From: Spirochaetaceae bacterium
Lineage (GTDB): Bacteria; Spirochaetota; Spirochaetia; WRBN01
Direction of reading: 5' to 3'
NCBI GenBank assembly: GCA_020024055.1
Contig: JAHHUI010000006.1
Span: forward strand, 1 to 31,821
DNA: 31,821 nucleotides
Part shown: positions 1 to 6,885 of the stretch, piece by piece
Layout of the letters: each line of letters starts with the position of its first letter
Numbering within the stretch: position 1 is the first letter of the stretch
Position numbers and translations under genes: made by a program
Notes under the pieces: generated by a model
Told to the model about the DNA's origin: nothing
The model's database searches: none
What the model saw: only the letters and a program-made list of their open reading frames with translations

Positions 1-716
1 TGGTGGAAAGCTATGAGCATCCCAGGGTGAAAAAGATATTGCTGAGCGAGAATGCGGGCATGGTAAAGGCGCGGAATATCGCGATTGAGCAGGCCGCGGG
101 AGAATATATACTGCCCTTGAACGCAGATGATTGGTTCTTTCCCGATTATGTGCGCAAAGCCGCACGGAAATTGGATGAGAATGCGCAATTAAGCCTGGTG
201 TATGGCCTTGGAGAACTCACCGGAGATTCTGCTGGGCCATATCTGCGGCCATTCAGTCTGGAGCGGGTTTTGTTGGAAGGAGGCGCGCCTACGTGTTCTA
301 TGTTCCGCAAATCTGCCTGGGCTGCCGTGGGCGGCTATCATGACTATATGAAAAACGGATGGGAAGACTGGGATTTTTGGCTTTCGCTGATCGAACGGGG
401 GTTGCAGATTGATTCTTTGAATGATACGCCGGGCTTTTATGATCGCGCGAAAAAAGAAAGACCCGCCCCGCATACAGGCGGACACGGCGAGGAATTATGG
501 GAAAATCTGTATATGAATCATCAGAAATTATATCAAGACAATTCCTGGATTTTTGCCCAGGCGATGTATGATGCCTATAATTATCGGCGCCAGTGTGACA
601 GCATGTCATATCGAATCGGCAAGCCCCTGATGAAGATTTTGCGCCTGCTGGGCAGACCTTTTCAGCCTGTCGTTTATTTTTTCAGGAGATTGAGCATGAG
701 ATTGACGAGAAGCTGA
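1..716 (+). CDS. Glycosyltransferase family 2, C-terminal part (5' end outside window)
   Basis: The reading frame is already open at the window edge, so the N-terminal nucleotide-binding strand is missing. The visible part carries typical GT-A features: an ARNIAIEQAAGEYI stretch, then LNADDW at the DxD metal/nucleotide-sugar site (Asn in the first position, as in some family members), and later GGY followed by EDWDFW, the acidic ED pair that usually acts as catalytic base. The family transfers sugars from activated nucleotides to glycans, lipids or proteins at the inner face of the membrane. Acceptor and sugar cannot be told from this sequence. The C-terminal roughly 60 residues are basic and rich in aromatics, which may associate with the membrane (inference). 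The following 276 bp contain no gene. Confidence 0.8.
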   Translation, partial: VESYEHPRVKKILLSENAGMVKARNIAIEQAAGEYILPLNADDWFFPDYVRKAARKLDENAQLSLVYGLGELTGDSAGPYLRPFSLERVLLEGGAPTCSMFRKSAWAAVGGYHDYMKNGWEDWDFWLSLIERGLQIDSLNDTPGFYDRAKKERPAPHTGGHGEELWENLYMNHQKLYQDNSWIFAQAMYDAYNYRRQCDSMSYRIGKPLMKILRLLGRPFQPVVYFFRRLSMRLTRS

Positions 717-992
717 ATTTACCGTGATTCCCGCAAATCGTCGTGATTTATTTCGGCGGCATCATTTAATGAAAACGATTTTTATGAATCATGTCTCTAT
801 CACAAGCGTATACACAGCGATATATATCGTACAGGGCGCACCGCTGCACTCTGTGTAAAAAATTATAGTGCGTACTTTGCATAGAATGATATATCAGCCG
901 AATGAACAAGTCCCTTTGGGGGAATAGCAATCCAAAGATGTCTCTTGCAAAGCGTGTTATAAATAATGCTATCAAGGAGCATTTCTATACAA
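717..992. other. Intergenic region without a recognisable gene
   Basis: These 276 bp separate the glycosyltransferase from the ligase. They are AT-rich, with stops in all frames and no tRNA-like fold that I can see. The only structured elements are a 12-bp palindrome (CGATATATATCG, 818-829) and the candidate ligase promoter near the right end. Confidence 0.6.
955..963 (+). promoter_or_regulatory. Candidate extended -10 promoter of the DNA ligase gene
   Basis: TGTTATAAA matches an extended -10 element (TGn plus TATAAA). No good -35 hexamer lies 16-18 bp upstream. Transcription would start near 970, downstream of the first in-frame ATG (966). This supports the ATG at 993 as the real ligase start, served by the AAGGAG at 974-979. 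Confidence 0.35.
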
Positions 993-2861
993 ATGGATGA
1001 GAAAAACATTGATGCTATTGCGGCGTGGCTTCAGCACGCCAAGCGCCAATACTATACCCAAGGAAACAGTCCTGTCAGTGATCATGAATTCGATCAGGTG
1101 GAAGAAGAGTTGCGTTCTATTGCCCCCGAGCATCCTTATTTTCAAAGTGTGGGTACACCTGTGGCCCAGACGGAAAAAATTACGCATAAAACCCCCATGC
1201 TCAGCGCGGATAAATGTAAAAATTTGGACGAGCTGCGCAAATGGCTGACGCGTTTAGCCTTGCCAGCGCAGACAGAATTTGTGATTGAACCGAAAATTGA
1301 CGGTCTTTCCGCCGCATGTGTGTATGAAAGAGGGAATTTACTGTATGTTGCCACGCGCGGAGACGGCAAAATCGGGCAGGATGTCAGCCATATTGCGCAA
1401 TATATTGACAGCATTCCCCAAAAATTGTCCCAAGCGCTGTCTATTGAAGTGCGCGGCGAACTGTATCTGCCGCAAAATACAGAATTTGACACCAAGGGCA
1501 AGCCTTTGCGCAATAATTGCGTGGGCCTGATTAATCGCAAAGATCAGCAGGAAGATCTGGCCTATGTACATTTTTCTGTATATCAGGTTTTGGGTGATGA
1601 TCATGCCAGAGAGTCTGCGGCGATTCATTCCTTGGGGGATTTGGGTTTTGATATTGTGCCTTTGCGTATTGTGCAGACCTTTGAAGAGATTGAAGATTAT
1701 TATCGCCACTACCTGGAAGAACTGCGTTATTTTTGGCCCTATGAGACCGATGGGCTCATCATTATCGTCAACGATCGTTCTTTGCATCCCCAGATAGATG
1801 CACGCTGGGTGGTGGATCATCATCATCATTATCTGGTGGCATTTAAGCCGCCGGCGGATTCTAAAGAAAGCATCTTGAATAAAATTGAATGGCAGGTCAG
1901 TCGCCAGGGCAATTTAATTCCCGTGGCGATTTTTGCGCCGATACAGCTGGGCGGGGCCACATTAGAACGCGCCAGTTTGCACAATGCCGAAACGGTGCAG
2001 AAATTGTGTCTGGCTATTGGAGATACTCTGCTCATTGAGCGCGCCAATGATGTGATTCCCTATGTAAAAACCAATCTTTCGCATCATGAAAATCGCCGGC
2101 TGACCAATTCATTGATTCCTGTGCAATGCCCCTCCTGTGGTGCAGATTTGCATCATCGCGGTGTGCATGTGCATTGCCCAAATAAAAACTGCCCCGATCG
2201 GCAGGTGGAAAAGGTGCTGTATTGGGTGAATTGCTGCCAGATGGAAAATATTGCCGAAGCCACGATCAGACAATTATTTGAGAAAAAACTGCTGCGCTCT
2301 GTGGTCGATTTGTATCATATCACCGGGGAAGATTTGGCCAAATTAGAAGGCTTTGCAGAAAAGAAAATTGAGAATTTTCTGCGCGAAATAGAAAAAAGCC
2401 GTTTTATGACAGCACAGGAATTTGTTGCCCGGCTGGGCATTCCTTTGGTGCAGGAAAAAGCCCTGCAAAGACTGGGTGTTTATGCTATGCGCGACTTTTG
2501 GCATTTTCAAAATGATCAATATGTCATTGGCCGCAATCTCATTGCCTGGCGCGATGATGCGGATAATTATGCCTTGGTGCAGGAATTGTGCAAAGTGCTG
2601 CATATAGAAGATGTTCAGCAGGAAAAGGCCAGTTTGCCCCAGGTGTGCTGCACGGGGTCGGGCCCCCTGCCGCGCAATGAATTGGGCAAGGTGCTGGCGT
2701 CTTTGGGCTATGCCATCAGTGACAGTGTCACCAAAGAGACCACTCTGCTGCTGTGTGAAAAACCAGAGGGCAATTCAAGTAAATTGGTGAAAGCCAGGAA
2801 GATGAATATTCCTATACAGTCTTATCAGGAATTTTTTAAGGAAAAGGGGCAGCTGTTTTAG
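993..2861 (+). CDS. ligA: NAD-dependent DNA ligase (LigA family), divergent
   Basis: The enzyme seals nicks in duplex DNA using NAD+. Visible order in the 622-residue product: an Ia-like NMN-binding region (1-60), the adenylation motif EPKIDG with nucleophile Lys101, TRGDG (121-125), VRGELYLP (153-160), the OB domain around 290-360, a four-Cys zinc finger (Cys379, 382, 395, 400), a helix-hairpin-helix region, and a C-terminal BRCT domain (about 549-617). It is shorter than the usual roughly 670 residues. Against E. coli LigA recalled from memory, Ia residues Tyr22 and Asp32/Asp36 are kept, but His23 aligns with Tyr21 and Tyr35 with Phe33. A His4 run (276-279) sits in an insertion before the motif V lysine (FKPP). 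The start at 993 is preferred over ATG 966 because AAGGAG lies upstream of 993 and 966 has none. It could be the housekeeping ligase or a second, specialised copy. Confidence 0.9.
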   Translation: MDEKNIDAIAAWLQHAKRQYYTQGNSPVSDHEFDQVEEELRSIAPEHPYFQSVGTPVAQTEKITHKTPMLSADKCKNLDELRKWLTRLALPAQTEFVIEPKIDGLSAACVYERGNLLYVATRGDGKIGQDVSHIAQYIDSIPQKLSQALSIEVRGELYLPQNTEFDTKGKPLRNNCVGLINRKDQQEDLAYVHFSVYQVLGDDHARESAAIHSLGDLGFDIVPLRIVQTFEEIEDYYRHYLEELRYFWPYETDGLIIIVNDRSLHPQIDARWVVDHHHHYLVAFKPPADSKESILNKIEWQVSRQGNLIPVAIFAPIQLGGATLERASLHNAETVQKLCLAIGDTLLIERANDVIPYVKTNLSHHENRRLTNSLIPVQCPSCGADLHHRGVHVHCPNKNCPDRQVEKVLYWVNCCQMENIAEATIRQLFEKKLLRSVVDLYHITGEDLAKLEGFAEKKIENFLREIEKSRFMTAQEFVARLGIPLVQEKALQRLGVYAMRDFWHFQNDQYVIGRNLIAWRDDADNYALVQELCKVLHIEDVQQEKASLPQVCCTGSGPLPRNELGKVLASLGYAISDSVTKETTLLLCEKPEGNSSKLVKARKMNIPIQSYQEFFKEKGQLF

Positions 2862-2869
2862 CTGCCCCT
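2841..2869 (-). terminator. Rho-independent terminator of the copper oxidase gene
   Basis: A perfect 10-bp stem (2845-2854 with 2860-2869, arm AGGGGCAGCT) has a 5-nt loop. Read on the minus strand it is followed by a T-rich tract, whereas on the plus strand the tail is A-rich. It therefore fits the minus-strand oxidase/pheT transcript best. It overlaps the ligase stop codon, so it may also protect the 3' end of the convergent ligase mRNA. Confidence 0.7.
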
Positions 2870-2882
2870 GAAAAAGCCTAAT

Positions 2883-4364
2883 TTATTCTTCCACATCTAC
2901 ATGCATCATCATTCCCCCATCTTCATGGTCAAGAATATGACAATGCAGCATCCATGTGCCTGTTTCGGGCAATTCCAAGAGTATATCCACCTGGCCGCCG
3001 TTTTTGGGCACATTAATCACGTCTTTATCCAGCAGGCCTCCCTGCGCCGGTGCTTGGCCATTGATGCTGAGCACTCGGAACGATGTGCCATGCAGATGCA
3101 TGGGATGATCCATTGGATGCGTGTCATTGTTCACGAAACGAATCTTCATGGGTGTGTTTTTCTTGGTTTTAATGGGCTCAACATTCGGATGTTCTTTGCC
3201 GTTGATAAACCATCTAAAGTTCATACCCGAATGGCTGTCTGTGCTGCCGTGGGCGCTGTGCCCGCCCTGATCGCTCATCTGCATCGCTTCGCTGTGGCTT
3301 GGGCCGTGGCCCATCTGTGCGTGCATATCGACATTTTGCCCCATGCCTGTGGCATCACCGCCCATGGATGAGGTGAGATAGAGAATATGTTCGGGCTCTT
3401 TGTCCAGCCACTCTGTGTAATCAGGTTTCTGCACGCCCTGGAAAATATAGCTGCGTCCTTCTTTCTTTTCGCCTTGAATATTCACAGGGATTTTACTGAA
3501 TACTTTGTAGCTGAAAATCGGTTCTGAAATGCTGTCAAGAATTTCCAAATCGAACTGCCCTGTGGCCTGTTCATTAAACATCAGTTCTGCATCATAGCGC
3601 TCTCCCGGGCCAATGATGAATTCTTGTGTTTCATAGGGTTTTTCCACTGGTTGGCCGTCTGTATGCGTGATGCGCAAAGGCCAAGGGCTTTTCACTCGGA
3701 AATACGCCGCCGTGCCCGAGCCAATGAAGCGTAGCTTGTGAATCTCTCCCGGCTGTATATTCAAGCTTTGAATCGCTTCGTCTATATAGCCGTTCACCGC
3801 AATGGTGTTGCCGATGCGCTCCATCGCGCCAATGCCCAATCCAGGTTGCCAGGCCTTGCCTTCGCCCAGCAGCATATCGCTGAGCATAATGATATGATCA
3901 CCGTCATATTGATCATCTTCGGGAGCTTTCACAATGAAAGGCGCATACAGTCCGCGATTTACCTGTTCCACCACCGGGCGTGTGTGTGAATGATACCAAT
4001 AAGTTCCCGACTTGAATAATTTAAATTTGAAACGGAATTTTTCCCCAGGCGCAATGGGCTTGAACGGCCCATCTTCCAAATAGGAAATAGGAGAAAGACC
4101 ATGCCAGTGAATGGTCGTGGCTTTATCCAGCTTATTCACACCTGCAATGATCATTGTTTCACCCACATTGCCAATGATAGGCATGCCCGGCACTGTGTTG
4201 TTATAGCTCCAGGCTTCTAATGTTTTTGTATCTTTGGGTTTAATATCTACTCTTTCAATATTAAATTCCACATGATTGACAGGGCCTTTGACCTGCTTAT
4301 TCTGTGCACAGGAAAATAGAAAGGCATGTGTCATTAATACAAAGAAAAAAATGTATTTAAACAT
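2883..4364 (-). CDS. Multicopper oxidase lipoprotein (CueO/CopA/laccase-like)
   Basis: A three-cupredoxin multicopper oxidase of 493 residues. All four copper motifs are present: HWHG (86-89), WYHSH (123-127), HPMDHPMHLHG (416-426) and HCHILDHEDGGM (474-485), the last supplying type 1 Cys475, His480 and axial Met485. The N-terminus is a signal sequence ending in the lipobox LFSC (Cys19), so the protein should be an exported, lipid-anchored enzyme. Residues about 335-382 form a Met/His-rich linker like the Cu(I)-binding inserts of copper-tolerance oxidases. The likely role is oxygen-dependent oxidation of Cu(I) or small phenolics; the exact substrate is unknown. The start at 4364 is supported by AGGAG 7 nt upstream; an in-frame ATG at 4397 lies inside pheT and is less likely. 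It follows pheT by 14 bp, so co-transcription is likely. No copper pump or chaperone is adjacent. Confidence 0.9.
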   Translation of the reverse strand: MFKYIFFFVLMTHAFLFSCAQNKQVKGPVNHVEFNIERVDIKPKDTKTLEAWSYNNTVPGMPIIGNVGETMIIAGVNKLDKATTIHWHGLSPISYLEDGPFKPIAPGEKFRFKFKLFKSGTYWYHSHTRPVVEQVNRGLYAPFIVKAPEDDQYDGDHIIMLSDMLLGEGKAWQPGLGIGAMERIGNTIAVNGYIDEAIQSLNIQPGEIHKLRFIGSGTAAYFRVKSPWPLRITHTDGQPVEKPYETQEFIIGPGERYDAELMFNEQATGQFDLEILDSISEPIFSYKVFSKIPVNIQGEKKEGRSYIFQGVQKPDYTEWLDKEPEHILYLTSSMGGDATGMGQNVDMHAQMGHGPSHSEAMQMSDQGGHSAHGSTDSHSGMNFRWFINGKEHPNVEPIKTKKNTPMKIRFVNNDTHPMDHPMHLHGTSFRVLSINGQAPAQGGLLDKDVINVPKNGGQVDILLELPETGTWMLHCHILDHEDGGMMMHVDVEE

Positions 4365-4378
4365 GTCATATCTCCTCA

Positions 4379-6787
4379 TCAGGTTTTTAAATGCCAACCA
4401 TTGTCAGCCAGTGTCTGAATAATAAAATTTTCGCTTGCTTTCAAGTCTTCATGCGTCAGAGTGCGTTCTTGGCTGTTCAGGCGCACGCGCAGTGTGATAG
4501 CTTTCATTGCGTTGGGCATGGGAAAAACAGAGAGAATTTTTGCGCCCACAATGTGATATGCCGGATCATAGCCGGGCAGACACGAGAGCACACGCTGCAC
4601 CTCTTCGCCCTGGCTGGCCAGCACGGTGAAATCCTGCACGCTTTCCTGGAAACGCATGGGAGTCTCATAATGATATTTATGAGGCCTTGATTCATTTGCC
4701 CAGGGCGTCAAGTCAATTTCAAACATCATTGCAAAGCCTTTGATTTTTCTTTTGCGCAGCAAAAGCGGATGCAGTGAAACTACATAGCCAATGAATTTTT
4801 CTGCTGATTGAATATGCAAAATTTCATAGGGATGCGCCCCTTTCCAGTCCAGAGGCAAAAGCGGATTGTCGATTTGCCCAGATACCAGTTTGGCATCAAT
4901 GCGCAGATGACTCAGCAACGCCTCTAATATATCTGCCGCCTGAATAAATACGCTCTGCTGGCGATCATAGGCCATATAGCCCACATGTGTGCGCTCCTTG
5001 TCCAGCTCATGCGCCACACGCCCATATTCAAAAAAGCGAAAGGCTTCAAAATATTTTTGATTTAATTCCAAGGCCTCTAGGAAAGAGGGAATCAGGCTGG
5101 GCCGCAGGCGATTGCGATCAGGTGAAAGCGCATGTGAGAGAATAAGATCTTCATTTTTATCATCCCATGCGGCATTTTCCAGCAGTTTTTCTCCAATCAG
5201 CGGATGTGTCATCACCTCCATCGCGCGCCCGTGCATCACCAGAAAATCTTGTACAGAACGCCGCAGGCGCACATATAAAGGCAGATTTTTCGGCATCAGC
5301 GGCCAAGTCGGGGCCTGGCTTTTCACATGTTCAAATCCATAAATACGTGCCACCTCTTCCACCAGGTCTGCCTGCACCATATGCTCTCTTGTCGAACGCC
5401 AGGAGGGCGGATACACCTTCACTGTGTGCTCGTTGTCTCCCGGTTCAATATGAAAACCCAGGGAAAATAAAATGCTCTTGGCTTTTTCCATGTCAATGTC
5501 CATGCTCAGCAAAGAACAGGCACGGCGGATGTCAAAAACGATCTCATAGGCCGACCAGTCGGGATTACAGCCCTGCTGAATCTGTCCGACAAATTGACAG
5601 GAGGGAAAATATTCTTTGAGTAAATCCGCACAGCGGCCCAGCATGAATTCCACGGATTCGGGATCCAGAGATTTTTCATAACGCATTGAGGCATCTGTGC
5701 GCAGGCCCAGGCGTGTGGATGTCTTGCGGATCCTTTGTGCCTGCCAAACAGCGCCTTCCACAAAGATTTGCGTCGTATTTTCTTCAATCGCGCTGTTTTT
5801 TCCGCCCATGATGCCTGCAAGAATCAGCGGCCGATTGTCCACAGAGAGCAAAAGATCGCCGCTCTGGAGTGCACGCGACTGATTGTCTAATGTGATAAAT
5901 TCCTGCGCTTTGTCGCAGTTATGCACTTTTAAAATTCGGCTGCCAAGCTTTTCTGTGTCGAAAAAATGATTAGGCATGCCTGTCTCCAGCATGACATAGT
6001 TGGAAATATCCACCAGGGCATTAATGGGATTCACTCCCACGGCGCGCAGACGATGTGCGATTTTCCATTCGCTTTTGCGCCGGGCATCCACGCCCTTGAC
6101 ACAAAAGCCCGCATAGCTGAGGCATTCGTCGCTGCTGACTGAGATTTGCACCGGTGATTCGTCTTCGGTGAAATAAGAGAGCACACGCTCGCGCCATTCT
6201 TTGGTGTCAATCTCCTTGAATGGCAGACCAAACAGCGCGGCACATTCTCTGGCGATGCCGTAAATTCCCCATAAATCGGGACGGTGTGTAATAGAATTAT
6301 TGTCTATTTCTAGCATGACTTCAGGAGAAATGCCCAAAATCTCACTTACAGTGCGCCCCAGGGGTGTATCTTCCGGAAAGACCATAATGCCGCTGTGATC
6401 ATTGCCAATGTCTAATTCCTGTTCGCTCAGCAACATACCATGGCTGTGATGGCCACAGATTTCTTTCCGCTGCAAAACCATACCATTGGCTAGCTTGGTG
6501 CCAATGTCGGCAAAGGGCACAATCTGCCCTTTGCCGACATTGGGCGCACCGCACACCACTTCATGCTGCACACTGCCTGTGTCCACAATGCAAATAGAAA
6601 GTTTTTCAACCGTAGGATGGGGTGTTTTTTTTATAATTTTTGCGCTCACAATGTGCTGTAATGATGTGTAGAGCACCTGAACCTGCCCAATTTCAACTGT
6701 GCTTTCACTCAGGCGAGCGATCAACTTAGGCACGGATATAGACGAAAGATCAACAAAATCCTGTAACCAACCAAGCAATATTTTCAT
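4379..6787 (-). CDS. pheT: Phenylalanine--tRNA ligase beta subunit, bacterial type
   Basis: The structural/editing subunit of the alpha2-beta2 synthetase that charges tRNA-Phe. The 802-residue product has the full bacterial domain order: an N-terminal OB-fold tRNA-binding domain (about 40-150, VVCGAPNV at 77-84), a B3/B4 editing region (SNYVMLETGMPNHFFD), a B5 domain, the catalytic-like core and a C-terminal FDX-ACB anticodon-binding domain. The start at 6787 gives the canonical MKILLGWLQDFV N-terminus; an in-frame extension to 6988 runs across the divergent protease gene and is rejected. No Shine-Dalgarno precedes the start, and a promoter -10 ends 8 nt upstream. pheS, usually just upstream, is not in the window. 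Treponema pallidum and Borrelia are known for a shorter archaeal-type beta subunit, so this long form is notable. A perfect 19-bp inverted repeat lies in codons 82-96. Confidence 0.95.
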   Translation of the reverse strand: MKILLGWLQDFVDLSSISVPKLIARLSESTVEIGQVQVLYTSLQHIVSAKIIKKTPHPTVEKLSICIVDTGSVQHEVVCGAPNVGKGQIVPFADIGTKLANGMVLQRKEICGHHSHGMLLSEQELDIGNDHSGIMVFPEDTPLGRTVSEILGISPEVMLEIDNNSITHRPDLWGIYGIARECAALFGLPFKEIDTKEWRERVLSYFTEDESPVQISVSSDECLSYAGFCVKGVDARRKSEWKIAHRLRAVGVNPINALVDISNYVMLETGMPNHFFDTEKLGSRILKVHNCDKAQEFITLDNQSRALQSGDLLLSVDNRPLILAGIMGGKNSAIEENTTQIFVEGAVWQAQRIRKTSTRLGLRTDASMRYEKSLDPESVEFMLGRCADLLKEYFPSCQFVGQIQQGCNPDWSAYEIVFDIRRACSLLSMDIDMEKAKSILFSLGFHIEPGDNEHTVKVYPPSWRSTREHMVQADLVEEVARIYGFEHVKSQAPTWPLMPKNLPLYVRLRRSVQDFLVMHGRAMEVMTHPLIGEKLLENAAWDDKNEDLILSHALSPDRNRLRPSLIPSFLEALELNQKYFEAFRFFEYGRVAHELDKERTHVGYMAYDRQQSVFIQAADILEALLSHLRIDAKLVSGQIDNPLLPLDWKGAHPYEILHIQSAEKFIGYVVSLHPLLLRKRKIKGFAMMFEIDLTPWANESRPHKYHYETPMRFQESVQDFTVLASQGEEVQRVLSCLPGYDPAYHIVGAKILSVFPMPNAMKAITLRVRLNSQERTLTHEDLKASENFIIQTLADNGWHLKT
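6501..6543 (-). repeat. Perfect 19-bp inverted repeat inside pheT
   Basis: The arm CCAATGTCGGCAAAGGGCA (6501-6519) is exactly reverse-complemented at 6525-6543 across a 5-nt spacer. After a 3-nt bulge a further 4 bp can pair (GGTG 6497-6500 with CACC 6547-6550). The hairpin falls in the conserved GAPNV...PFADIG part of the tRNA-binding domain, and the encoded residues still look normal for the family. It would be a very stable mRNA stem about 240-290 nt into the message. Confidence 0.95.
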
Positions 6788-6795
6788 AGTTATAT

Positions 6796-6824
6796 ATTCT
6801 ACTTTGTCTTCTTTGTTTTGACTA
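6796..6824 (-). promoter_or_regulatory. Candidate pheT promoter giving a leaderless mRNA
   Basis: On the minus strand TAGTCA (6824-6819) is followed after 17 nt by TAGAAT (6801-6796), a 5/6 match to the -10 consensus. The -10 ends 8 nt before the pheT ATG, so the predicted transcript would begin at or within 1-2 nt of the start codon. The upstream DNA lacks a Shine-Dalgarno, which fits. Confidence 0.45.
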
Positions 6825-6847
6825 GATGTTTCTTCTTGTAAAAGTAG

Positions 6848-6877
6848 TTGACGGTAAATTGTAGAATTCTCTATAAT
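6848..6877 (+). promoter_or_regulatory. Strong sigma70-type promoter of the LonC-like protease gene
   Basis: TTGACG (6848-6853) and a perfect TATAAT (6872-6877) are separated by 18 bp. The ATG at 6886 comes only 8 nt after the -10, so initiation would fall at about 6884-6886 and produce a leaderless message. A short GGA at 6878-6880 would lie upstream of the transcription start. Confidence 0.7.
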
Positions 6878-6885
6878 GGAAACGA

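Noticed and set aside
818..829. 12-bp palindrome CGATATATATCG upstream of the ligase
   Set aside because: A single AT-rich palindrome about 160 bp from the gene, not repeated elsewhere in the window; insufficient to call an operator.
966..992. Upstream ATG for the ligase adding nine residues
   Set aside because: No ribosome-binding site, probably upstream of the transcription start, and outside the homologous region; ATG 993 fits better.
2901..3371. 156-codon plus-strand frame opposite the copper oxidase
   Set aside because: It is the complement of the His/Met-rich oxidase codons and shows no family features.
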